Shown piece after piece: positions 37,254 to 44,710 of a stretch of DNA of 64,000 nucleotides. The DNA is from VXNE01 sp965200505 (GTDB lineage Bacteria; Pseudomonadota; Gammaproteobacteria; Pseudomonadales; Azotimanducaceae). The DNA lies in NCBI GenBank assembly GCA_965200505.1, contig OZ241343.1:2914001-2978000 (forward strand), read 5' to 3'. Every line of letters begins with the position of its first letter. Positions within the stretch are counted from its first letter, which is position 1. The translations under genes and the position numbers were made by a program. The notes beneath the pieces were generated by a model. The model did no database searches and was not told where the DNA came from. It saw nothing but the letters and a program-made list of their open reading frames with translations.

Positions 37254-37644
37254 CGACGAAACCCGCTTGGCCGAGCGCACCGCCCTCTCGAACAGCATGA
37301 TGTCCTACTGGGCCGAGTTCGCCCATAGCGGCGACCCCGGCCGCGGGCGTGACGGCGCCGAACCCGAGTGGAGGCCGTGGCAGAGCGCACCGGACGCCGA
37401 GCGAATGATCGTGTTCGACACACCGGACGATGGCGGCATCCGCATGGCCACGGACACCGTGACCCTCGACGGCCTGAAGGCGCGGCTGCTCGCGGACGCT
37501 TCCATCACCGATCGCGGCGAGCGCTGCTTCACTTATGTGAGCCTCTTTCGCCGCACCCCCGCATGGGACGACGCCGAATACACCGCGTTCGGCGGCGGCG
37601 AAGGCTGCTCCGCGTTTCCGCCAAACGAGTTCCGGTTCTTCTAG
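37254..37644 (+). pseudogene. Carboxylesterase type B, 3' part after the IS
   Basis: C-terminal 129 codons of the esterase begun at 34136. The frame resumes in the duplicated target (DETRLAERTALSNSMMSYWAEF), followed by the usual esterase end with HSGDP and EWRPW. It has no start codon or ribosome site of its own, so it is not expected to be translated as a useful product. Confidence 0.88.
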
Positions 37645-37670
37645 ACGGCGTGATGGCCGATGAGAGTCGA

Positions 37671-37910
37671 ATGGCGCCCACAGTACTCAGAGAGCGCGGC
37701 TATCGCCTGTTCTTCTTCTCGCGTGAGGAGTCGCGTCCGCATGTGCATGTGGCGACATCGGACGGTGAAGCGAAGTTCAGGCTTGATGCGGAGGCTTCGC
37801 TGGCGAACAACTTCGGCCTGTCCAACCGGCAGCTTCGCCAAGCCAAGGCGATTGTGAAGGAGCATGGAGATGAAATCAGAACCGCTTGGCGCAAGCACTT
37901 CGGAAGTTGA
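37671..37910 (+). CDS. DUF4160 family protein
   Basis: 79 residues. The family start MAPTVLRERGYRLFFFSREE is followed by PHVHVATSDGEAKFRLD and the C-terminal IVKEHGDEIRTAWRKHF. A start six codons upstream (37653) is possible. It overlaps the following DUF2442 gene by 47 bp. DUF4160/DUF2442 pairs recur in bacteria and look like toxin-antitoxin or regulatory modules, but their activity is not established. Confidence 0.78.
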   Translation: MAPTVLRERGYRLFFFSREESRPHVHVATSDGEAKFRLDAEASLANNFGLSNRQLRQAKAIVKEHGDEIRTAWRKHFGS

Positions 37911-38181
37911 AGTTACCAACGTCTCTCGGCACGGCATCTGGCTGCTTTGTCGAGACAGGGAACTGTTCATGTCGTTCACGGACTTCCCTTGGTTCAAGGA
38001 TGCCCCCATTGCCAGCATCTTCCACGTCAAGGAGCCATCCCCGAATCACTTCCACTGGCCGGACTTGGACATTGATCTGGGCATGCGCACAATCGAGGAT
38101 CCAAACAGATATCCGCTGGTCGCCAGCCATGTGAGCGCCCTGAAGCAGCCGATGGAAGTGCGGGAGCAATGGCCGGAATGA
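37864..38181 (+). CDS. DUF2442 family protein, partner of DUF4160
   Basis: 105 residues with the DUF2442 outline: VEVTNVSRHGIWLLCRDRELFMSFTDFPWF, then HFHWPDLDIDLGMRTIEDP. The gene begins inside the end of the DUF4160 gene, so the two are coupled. Members are thought to bind nucleic acid or act as antitoxins; here the pairing is the only evidence. Confidence 0.78.
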   Translation: MEMKSEPLGASTSEVEVTNVSRHGIWLLCRDRELFMSFTDFPWFKDAPIASIFHVKEPSPNHFHWPDLDIDLGMRTIEDPNRYPLVASHVSALKQPMEVREQWPE

Positions 38182-38260
38182 TGGGCACTGGCGCGAATCG
38201 ACGGCAGAGCCGTCCGTGCGTTGCGGGCGAGGGCAGACGCGGCATGGCGAGGGAGCGTTT

Positions 38261-39607
38261 GTGGACCACCCGACGGCACTGATCCTGCGCGATGTGCGTT
38301 GCTTCGAGGGCGAGCAGCGGGCACCGCTGAAACCGATCACGTTGTTGGTGGGCGAGAACAGCACCGGCAAAACGACGTTTCTGGGCTGTTACGCGACACT
38401 GCATCGCCTGCTCTCGGCGGGAGGCCTCCTCGGTTTCGTTGACTTGCTCGACTTCAACGCAAGCCCGTTCGCCATGGGTGCCTTTCGCGACATCGCGCGG
38501 GCACGGCGCGGCTCCAGCGGGCGCATCAACGAGTTCAAGCTGGGCTTCGTGCTCGAGGCAAAGCAAACTGGGCAACCATACAGAGAGCTCACCGCCACAC
38601 TCCGGGAGTCTGGTTCTCAACCGATCGTCTCGTCATTGCGTTTTGGGTTCAGTGACGACTGGTACTTGGAAGTGCAGCGAACGGAGACCGGTGGAACCGC
38701 CTTGAAGGCCCCTGGTTACCCTGCGCAAGAAACCGATATCGCCTTTTCGCATGTGGACACTCTGCTCCCTTCGCTGAGCGCAAATGACCCACACCTACTT
38801 GGTCGGTTCCCCATGCTAGAACCAGTTGTCGAAGCTCTCTCGCGCCTGAGGGAAGGCGGGGGATTGCCGCATGGTCTTTCGTTGCCGCATCTGTCCGATC
38901 TGATTCCGGTGGCGCCACTGCGTTCCAAGCCGAAGCGCACCTACGATCCCGTGCGCGAGACCGAGTCGCCCGAAGGCGAACACGTTCCGATGTTGATGAT
39001 GCGGTTGGATAGCACCAGAAATGACCGATGGAGCTCACTGCACGACGATCTCGTCGAGTTCGGCCGCAGCGCCGGATTGTTCTCGGACATTAGAGTGAAG
39101 CGCCACGGCAAGCAGATGAGCGACCCGTTCCAGTTGCAGGTGAAAGTGCGTTCCGGCCCCCACGCCAACATCGTGGACGTGGGTTACGGCGTGAGTCAGA
39201 GCCTGCCGATTCTGGTGGACCTCATGGCGCCCGACCCCTCCGCCCGTCGGTCAAGGCAACGGTTGCGGGAGGGCCGCACTTTCCTCTTGCAGCAACCCGA
39301 GGTCCACCTGCATCCCCGGGGCCAGGCGCAGCTCGCCAGTCTGTTCATCCAAGCGTTCAAGAAGCGGCGCCACAGATTCTTGATCGAGACCCACAGCGAC
39401 CACATCGTGGACCGGGTGTGCATCTCCGTCCGGCAAGGCAAGCTCAAGCCGGACGACGTGGCCATCCTCTACTTCGAGCCGAACGGCAATGCCGTATCCA
39501 TCCACAACATAAGCGTGGACGCGGAAGGCAATCTGTGCGGCGCACCGCCTGGTTACCGCGAATTCTTCTTGCGCGAGACAGACCGGCTATTGGGTTTCGC
39601 GGACTGA
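38261..39607 (+). CDS. AAA15/OLD-like ABC-type ATPase
   Basis: 448 residues from GTG. Walker A is GENSTGKTT (31-39), a signature-like GYGVSQSLPI and Walker B FLLQQPEVHLHP are in the C-terminal half, and the switch THSDHIVDRV follows. A long insertion lies between Walker A and the signature, as in SMC/RecF-type ATPases of the OLD, Septu and retron-associated groups. No TOPRIM, HNH or other effector domain is fused or adjacent. It follows the DUF4160/DUF2442 pair by about 80 bp, and its last 55 bp overlap the convergent methyltransferase gene. A defence role is possible but unproven. Confidence 0.75.
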   Translation: MDHPTALILRDVRCFEGEQRAPLKPITLLVGENSTGKTTFLGCYATLHRLLSAGGLLGFVDLLDFNASPFAMGAFRDIARARRGSSGRINEFKLGFVLEAKQTGQPYRELTATLRESGSQPIVSSLRFGFSDDWYLEVQRTETGGTALKAPGYPAQETDIAFSHVDTLLPSLSANDPHLLGRFPMLEPVVEALSRLREGGGLPHGLSLPHLSDLIPVAPLRSKPKRTYDPVRETESPEGEHVPMLMMRLDSTRNDRWSSLHDDLVEFGRSAGLFSDIRVKRHGKQMSDPFQLQVKVRSGPHANIVDVGYGVSQSLPILVDLMAPDPSARRSRQRLREGRTFLLQQPEVHLHPRGQAQLASLFIQAFKKRRHRFLIETHSDHIVDRVCISVRQGKLKPDDVAILYFEPNGNAVSIHNISVDAEGNLCGAPPGYREFFLRETDRLLGFAD

Positions 39608-40263
39608 ATGGCCTTGGAATCATCGAGGGAGGGCGGTGCGGTCACGCGGTAAACCCAAATCCGGAAGTACACCCCGGGCTCGCCCTTGGGCAGGCCCTCG
39701 AAGGGTGTGCCTTGCTCCACCAAGGTCCACTTGCCGGCGGCTTCCAATTCGGCGTGTTTTTCCTTGAAGCCTTGCTCGGCGTACACGTCGTCGCGCAAGG
39801 AGAAGATCACGTGGCCGTTCGGCTTCACCACCCGCGTCAGTTCGTCCAACGCCGCCGCCGGCGCGTGGCCCAAGGTTAGGACGCCCACCGCGACCGCCGC
39901 GTCGTAGCGGCCGTCGCGGAAGCCCAAGGGTTCCCCCAAGCGCATCTCGAAGAGCTCGCCATAGACGCCCTTCCGCGCGGCCAGCGCCAGCATGGCCGAC
40001 GAGAAGTCGAGCGCGTCAACGTGGCGGTAGCCGAGGCGCTGCAATGCGTCACCGACCAGGCCGGTGCCGGCGCCGGCGTCCAGCACCTTCGCGTCCTGCG
40101 GCACGAAACGCCGCACCGCATCCGCCGCGGTTTCGGGGAGCAGGTAGCCGAAGTCCCGCCCCAAGTCGCGGTCGTAGTCTTCTGCCCACTCCTTGTACCG
40201 ATGCAGCAGCTCGTCGGCATCGCGGGCGGCGTACACGCGGCGGACTGGATCTTCCAAGGCCAT
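39553..40263 (-). CDS. Class I SAM-dependent methyltransferase
   Basis: 236 residues. SAM-binding motif I is KVLDAGAGTGLVGDAL, with the acidic end of strand 2 in HVDALDFSSAML and motif IV in YDAAVAVGVLTLGH. The start MALEDPVRRVYAARDADELL is preferred over a frame 15 codons longer. The C-terminal tail is basic (NSRSVSRKKNSR) and is encoded antisense to the end of the ATPase gene. Substrate unknown; Williams-Beuren-type and small-molecule methyltransferases share this layout. Confidence 0.85.
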   Translation of the reverse strand: MALEDPVRRVYAARDADELLHRYKEWAEDYDRDLGRDFGYLLPETAADAVRRFVPQDAKVLDAGAGTGLVGDALQRLGYRHVDALDFSSAMLALAARKGVYGELFEMRLGEPLGFRDGRYDAAVAVGVLTLGHAPAAALDELTRVVKPNGHVIFSLRDDVYAEQGFKEKHAELEAAGKWTLVEQGTPFEGLPKGEPGVYFRIWVYRVTAPPSLDDSKAIQSAKPNSRSVSRKKNSR

Positions 40264-40274
40264 GCCGCCGCCCT

Positions 40275-40874
40275 CTACCTCGCCTTCCAAGGCGGCACGG
40301 CGTCCCAATCGAACGGTTCGATGCCGTCATCGTTGATGAGCCAGACGGATGCGTTGGCCTGGCCGTCATCGAGTTCGAGGAAGCCGATGGTGCCGTATTG
40401 GGTGTCGTAGTTGTGAGGGTAGGTGGCGGAGCCCGGATTCACGCAGAGGATGCCGTCCACCTCGTTCACGAGCTCCACATGGGTGTCGCCATAAACGATC
40501 ACGTCCGGGGTTCGGTCCGGAAAGAAGCGTTCCACCCACCGCGCCACGGTGAAGTTCGGCGGGCGCTCGCGGGCCGGCACATAGTGCGTCAAGCCGATGT
40601 GCAGCCCTTCCATCGGCAGCGTCCAAGCGTAGCGGACGCGCGGGTCTTCCGGCTGCACGGCGCGGCCGGCCGAGCCATCCTCGCCGTTGCCGCGCGCGGC
40701 GTAAACGGGGGCGACTTCCTCCAGCGTGTCCAACAGCCACAGTTCGTGGATGTCGCCGGCGTGGAAGATGTAGTCCACGCCTTGGAAGGCGTCGTACACC
40801 TGCGGCCACAGTTCGGCGCGAGCTTCTGGAATGTGTGTGTCGGCGATGAGGCCGATGTTCAACGGCACGGGCAA
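40275..40874 (-). CDS. YfcE/MJ0936-type metallophosphoesterase
   Basis: 199-residue calcineurin-like phosphoesterase. Metal and active-site motifs are in order: LIADTHIPE, FHAGDIHE, ARGNGED, LTHYV and VYGDTHVE, then NPGSATYP. These proteins hydrolyse phosphodiesters; the physiological substrate is unknown. It lies 11 bp upstream of the methyltransferase gene on the same strand. Confidence 0.88.
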   Translation of the reverse strand: MPVPLNIGLIADTHIPEARAELWPQVYDAFQGVDYIFHAGDIHELWLLDTLEEVAPVYAARGNGEDGSAGRAVQPEDPRVRYAWTLPMEGLHIGLTHYVPARERPPNFTVARWVERFFPDRTPDVIVYGDTHVELVNEVDGILCVNPGSATYPHNYDTQYGTIGFLELDDGQANASVWLINDDGIEPFDWDAVPPWKAR

Positions 40875-40929
40875 AACCGGCGGGCGAAACCGAGTACCCT
40901 ACGCGAGCGTTGCGGAAACGACAAGCGGG

Positions 40930-41313
40930 GTGGGTGTGCTGCTGGATTGGGAAGCGGTGCGTAGGCGCGCCAACGACGATGGCGAGTTTCGGCTGCACGG
41001 GCGGTTCTGGACGAGCCGCATCCGGCTGGGGTTCGGCGCGGCCAACATGAAGGTGGAGGTGCGCTCCGGTACGGTCGAATCCATCGAGCCGTGGTTCGGC
41101 ACGATGGCGGCCAACCTTTCCATCAAGGCGCCGGAGGCGGATTGGCAAGCCCTCTTGGCGCGCACGCCGCGCCCCTTCTACCAAGACCTTTATCCCGCCA
41201 CCTTGCACCACGGCTTCGACCTTTCTGGCGACCGGACGCACTGCTGCGCTTACTATCCAGCGCTGCGGCGCTTCGTGGAAATCATGCGGGAGGTACACAA
41301 TGGCCAGGTTTGA
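40930..41313 (+). CDS. Small protein coupled to a hydrolase, possibly SCP2-like
   Basis: About 127 residues from a GTG (40930 or 40936). The alternating pattern FRLHGRFWTSRIRLGFG, VEVRSGTVESIEPW and DWQALLARTPRPFYQDL resembles sterol-carrier-protein-2-like lipid-binding domains, but the match is weak. The last 14 bp overlap the start of the alpha/beta hydrolase gene, so the two proteins are probably made together and may share a substrate. Confidence 0.55.
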   Translation: MGVLLDWEAVRRRANDDGEFRLHGRFWTSRIRLGFGAANMKVEVRSGTVESIEPWFGTMAANLSIKAPEADWQALLARTPRPFYQDLYPATLHHGFDLSGDRTHCCAYYPALRRFVEIMREVHNGQV

Positions 41314-42178
41314 CGCCGCGGTGGGGCGCTACGTCCACTTCGAGATCGAGGGCGTGGAACACCGTGTTTACTTCGAGGAAGCGGGCGACGGTGTGCCCCT
41401 CCTGCTGCAGCACACCGCCGGCGCGGACGGCCGCCAATGGCGCCATCTGTTGGAGGATGCCGGCTTGGCCTCGAAGTTCCGCCTCATCGCCTACGACCTG
41501 CCGTATCACGGCAAGTCCATCCCGCCGGCCAGCGAGCGCTGGTGGCAGGAGGAATACAAGCTCACCAAGACATTCCTGATGGGCGTGCCGGTGGGTTTGA
41601 GCGAAGCCTTGGCCCTCGATGCGCCGATCTACATGGGCAGTTCCATCGGCGGGCACTTGGCGGTGGACTTGGCCTTGCACCACCCGCGGCAATTCCGCGC
41701 CGTCATCGGCTTGGAGGCGTCCGCCCACACACCGGGCGGCTACGTCGATGAGTTCCACCACCCCGAAGTCGGCAACGACTACAAGGCGCACCTGATGTAC
41801 GGCATGATGGCGCCCGCCAGCCCCGAAGCGCTCAAACGCGAGACGGCGTGGGTGTACAGCCAAGGCGCCCCGGCCGTGTTCAAGGGCGACCTTTACTACT
41901 ACTCCATCGACCACGACGTGCGGAACACCGCCCACGGCATCGACACGGGCATCTGCCCCGTCTATATCCTGAACGGCGAGTACGATTGGAGCGGCACGCC
42001 GGAAGCCGGCCGCGAGTTGGCGGAGATGATCCCCGGCGCCCGCTACCAGACCATGCGCGGCTTGGGCCACTTCCCGATGTGCGAGAACCCGGCTCGGTTC
42101 CTGGCGGAGATTCGCCCGGTGCTGGAGGAAGTGTTGGCGCTGCGGTCGCCGGCGGGCGCCGTGGCGCCGCCGGGCTGA
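41300..42178 (+). CDS. Alpha/beta hydrolase
   Basis: 292 residues. The oxyanion region is LLLQHTAGADGRQW and the nucleophile is Ser115 in GSSIGG. The acid is expected in the NGEYDWSGTP segment and the His in LGHFPMCENP. It resembles C-C-bond or ester hydrolases of aromatic catabolism. No pathway genes are adjacent except the small overlapping gene upstream. Confidence 0.82.
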   Translation: MARFDAAVGRYVHFEIEGVEHRVYFEEAGDGVPLLLQHTAGADGRQWRHLLEDAGLASKFRLIAYDLPYHGKSIPPASERWWQEEYKLTKTFLMGVPVGLSEALALDAPIYMGSSIGGHLAVDLALHHPRQFRAVIGLEASAHTPGGYVDEFHHPEVGNDYKAHLMYGMMAPASPEALKRETAWVYSQGAPAVFKGDLYYYSIDHDVRNTAHGIDTGICPVYILNGEYDWSGTPEAGRELAEMIPGARYQTMRGLGHFPMCENPARFLAEIRPVLEEVLALRSPAGAVAPPG

Positions 42179-42184
42179 TGCAAC

Positions 42185-42212
42185 TTGCAAAGCCGCGCCG
42201 CTGGAGTAGAAT
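42185..42212 (+). promoter_or_regulatory. Sigma-70-like promoter of rpsU
   Basis: TTGCAA (42185-42190) and TAGAAT (42207-42212) are spaced by 16 bp and lie 34 bp upstream of the rpsU ATG, an ordinary arrangement for a ribosomal-protein promoter. Confidence 0.6.
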
Positions 42213-42245
42213 CGCCACCCTTTTCGAGGCGGAAAACCCCTCCCC

Positions 42246-42461
42246 ATGCCGAGCGTGAAAGTCCGGGAGAACGAGCCCTTTGACGTCGCCTTGCGGCGCT
42301 TCAAGCGTTCCTGCGAGAAGGCGGGCATCCTCTCCGAAGTGCGTCGCCGCGAGTACTACGAGAAGCCGACGGCGATCCGCAAGCGCAAGGCGGCGGCGGC
42401 CGTGAAGCGCCACATGAAGAAGCTGCAGCGGGAGGCGCGGCGGTTCGAGAGAACCTACTGA
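42246..42461 (+). CDS. rpsU: 30S ribosomal protein S21
   Basis: 71 residues, the normal length. The family start is MPSVKVRENEPFDVALRRFKR and the tail is strongly basic. In many gammaproteobacteria rpsU, dnaG and rpoD form the macromolecular synthesis operon. Here dnaG follows only after an insertion sequence, and rpoD is not next. Confidence 0.97.
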   Translation: MPSVKVRENEPFDVALRRFKRSCEKAGILSEVRRREYYEKPTAIRKRKAAAAVKRHMKKLQREARRFERTY

Positions 42462-42601
42462 CCGCTCCGTTCCCCGGGCGTCCAATCCCCGCCCCCACAG
42501 ACTGCCCCAGGGCTTTTTCACGCTAGTGCGTAAGTGGTTGAGAGGCAGGGCGTGGAGGGAAGTGCTGGCTATTCGGGCGCGGAAGGTGTATCAAGTGTCG
42601 C

Positions 42602-44449
42602 ATGGAGAAGGGCGGAGCGCTGGCGGGGCGGCTGGAGGTGGTGGTGCGGGAGGTGGTGGTCCGTCCGGCGCGGGCGGACGAGCGCCGGCGCTGGGACGGT
42701 CTGGTGGCGGAGCACCACTACCTGGGCTTCAAGCAGTTCGCGGGCCGCGGCCTGCGGCATGTGGCGGAGTGGCGGGGCCATTGGGTCGCGCTGCTGGGCT
42801 GGCAGTCCGGGGCGTTCAAGTGCGGGCCGCGGGACCGGTGGCTGGGGTGGCATCGTTCGGTGCAGTTCCGGCGTCTGCACCTGATCGGGAACAACACGCG
42901 GTTTCTGGTGCTGCCGGCGGCTTCGGGGACGCCGAACCTGGCGTCGCGGGCGCTGTCGCTGAGTCTGCGGCGGTTGAGCGCGGACTGGCGGGAGGCGCAT
43001 GGCCATCCGTTGGAGCTGGCGGAGACGTTCGTGGATCCGTCGCGGTTCCGGGGCGTGTGCTACCGGGCGTCGAACTGGACGCCGGTTGGCCGGACGCGGG
43101 GCTTCGCCCGGCACAACGGCCGGTACACCGACGCGCATGGTTCGGTCAAGGAGATGTACGTGCGGCCGCTGCGCCGGGACGCGCGGCGGCGGCTGGCGGA
43201 TGCGGCGGAGCGTCCGGAGTGGGGTTCGCCGAAGGCGTGGTCGGCGTCGTGGCGGACGGAGGAGCTGCGCTCGCTGCGGGACCTGTTCGCGGAGCTGCCG
43301 GACTGCCGGCGCGGCCAGGGCAGGAAGCACCGTCTGGCGACGGTGCTGTCGCTGGTGGCGCTGGCGCGGCTGTCGGGGCGTTCGGGGCCGGCGGCGGCGG
43401 AGCGCTATGCGGAGGCGCTGTCGCAGGATGAGCTGGCGGCGCTGGGGGCGTGGCGGAACCCGCGCACGGGGGAGCGGGAGGCGCCGTCGGACTCGACGTT
43501 CTGCCGGGTGATGGCGGACACCGACCCGGACGCGCTGCGGCAGGTGCTGTCGCGCTGGTCGGCGCCGCGCGCGGAGGCGGACGCGGAGCGCGAAGAGGCG
43601 ACGGCGCGGAAGCTGGCCGTGGACGGCAGGGACATCCGCGACCGCTTCGACCGGCGGGCGCTGTCGGCGGACGGCAAGCGCATCCGCGGCGCGAACCGCA
43701 ACGCCGGCGGCGCCCGCTTCGAGACCGTGACGCTGGTGGCGCACGACGGCCGGCCGGTGGCCAGCCGCTGCGTCCTCGAGGAGGGCGGCGAGGCCGCGGC
43801 CACGGCGGCGCTGCTTGGCGACGTGGACGTGCGCGGGCGGCTGCTGACGCTCGACGCCCTGCACTCGTCGTTCGACATGGAGCGCCGCGTGGTCGACGTC
43901 CACGGCGCCGACTACCTGTTCGCGGTCAAGGGCAACTGCCCAGAGACCTTCAAGGCGCTGGCGGGGCTGGACTGGGACGCGCCCGGCGTCCGCCGCCACG
44001 ACGCGCCGCCGGAGAAGGGGCACGGGCGCGTCGAGCGGCGCTCCATCGCCGCGCGCGACCTGCCCAAGGGCATGCTGCGCTTCCGGCACGCCCGCCAAGC
44101 GTTCCGCGTCCGCCGCCGGCGCGTCGTCGCCAAGACCGGCAAGGCCGCCGAGGAGACCGCCTACGGCATCTGCTCGGTCGCCGCCGAACGGGCCGGCCCC
44201 GAACGCCTGCTGTCCTGGAACCGCGGCCACTGGATGGTCGAGAACGGCAACCACCACCCCCGCGACGCCAGCCTGGGCGAGGACGCCTGCCGCGTCCGCG
44301 CCCGCCACGCGCCCGCCAACAACGCCATCATGAACAACATCGCCCTCGCCGTCGTCCGGCACCGCGGCTTCCGCCACGTGCCCGAAGCCGTAGACCACTT
44401 CTCCATGCGCCGCGGGGACGCCTTCGACGCCGTCCTCACGCCCGGCTAG
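42602..44449 (+). CDS. Transposase with N-terminal DUF4338 (DruA-like) domain and C-terminal ISAs1-type DDE domain
   Basis: 615 residues. Residues about 15-215 match DUF4338: HHYLGFKQFAGRGLRHVAEW, LHLIGNNTRFLVL, NLASRALSLSLRRLSADW, LAETFVDPSRFRGVCYRASNW. Residues about 225-600 match ISAs1 transposases: an N-terminal DDE-associated helix region (LRDLFAELPDCRRGQGRKHRL), LLTLDALHS, and the C-terminal HWMVENGNHHPRDASLGED. DUF4338 is also the domain of DruA in the Druantia phage-defence system; here it is part of a mobile element. The start is uncertain by a few codons. Confidence 0.88.
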   Translation: MEKGGALAGRLEVVVREVVVRPARADERRRWDGLVAEHHYLGFKQFAGRGLRHVAEWRGHWVALLGWQSGAFKCGPRDRWLGWHRSVQFRRLHLIGNNTRFLVLPAASGTPNLASRALSLSLRRLSADWREAHGHPLELAETFVDPSRFRGVCYRASNWTPVGRTRGFARHNGRYTDAHGSVKEMYVRPLRRDARRRLADAAERPEWGSPKAWSASWRTEELRSLRDLFAELPDCRRGQGRKHRLATVLSLVALARLSGRSGPAAAERYAEALSQDELAALGAWRNPRTGEREAPSDSTFCRVMADTDPDALRQVLSRWSAPRAEADAEREEATARKLAVDGRDIRDRFDRRALSADGKRIRGANRNAGGARFETVTLVAHDGRPVASRCVLEEGGEAAATAALLGDVDVRGRLLTLDALHSSFDMERRVVDVHGADYLFAVKGNCPETFKALAGLDWDAPGVRRHDAPPEKGHGRVERRSIAARDLPKGMLRFRHARQAFRVRRRRVVAKTGKAAEETAYGICSVAAERAGPERLLSWNRGHWMVENGNHHPRDASLGEDACRVRARHAPANNAIMNNIALAVVRHRGFRHVPEAVDHFSMRRGDAFDAVLTPG

Positions 44450-44473
44450 CCTTCGCCGCGCCCCATCCGAAGC

Positions 44474-44494
44474 GCGCCGGGCGCCCCCCGGCGC
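44474..44494 (+). terminator. GC-rich hairpin after the transposase gene
   Basis: Perfect 8-bp stem GCGCCGGG/CCCGGCGC with a 5-base loop, 24 bp after the transposase stop. No U-run follows, so it is only a possible terminator or transcript-end protector within the IS. Confidence 0.35.
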
Positions 44495-44710
44495 CCGCCG
44501 TCCCCGGACGGGCGGAAGCGGTCGCCAAGCCGCCGGAACGAACCCGAACGCCAGCCAAAGGCCAGCCCCGCCACCGCATCGCGCGCACCAACCCGATCAA
44601 CCACCCAAGCCGCTACCCCACAGACCGCCTCGTGCTCAGCGTGAAAACGCCCTGCAGACTGCCCCTGAACGCCTACCGCGCCGCGGCGCGGTGCGGTAAT
44701 CTGGCCGGCG

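Larger units (their letters stand above)
42508..44654. mobile_element. Complete ISAs1-like element with DruA-domain transposase
   Basis: 2147 bp. The terminal inverted repeats are CAGGGCTTTTTCACGCT (42508-42524) and AGCGTGAAAACGCCCTG (44638-44654), with one mismatch over 17 bp. The exact 10-bp duplication CAGACTGCCC flanks the element at 42498-42507 and 44655-44664, so insertion was recent and the borders are firm. It carries one gene. It separates rpsU from dnaG, which would otherwise be about 92 bp apart. Confidence 0.93.

Noticed and set aside
42602..43250. Druantia defence system
   Set aside because: The DruA-like domain is fused to a DDE transposase, bounded by inverted repeats and a target duplication, and no druB-E genes are present.
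42569..44398. 609-codon minus-strand frame inside the second IS
   Set aside because: It is antisense to the transposase, with a composition of Arg/Pro runs typical of GC-rich shadow frames.
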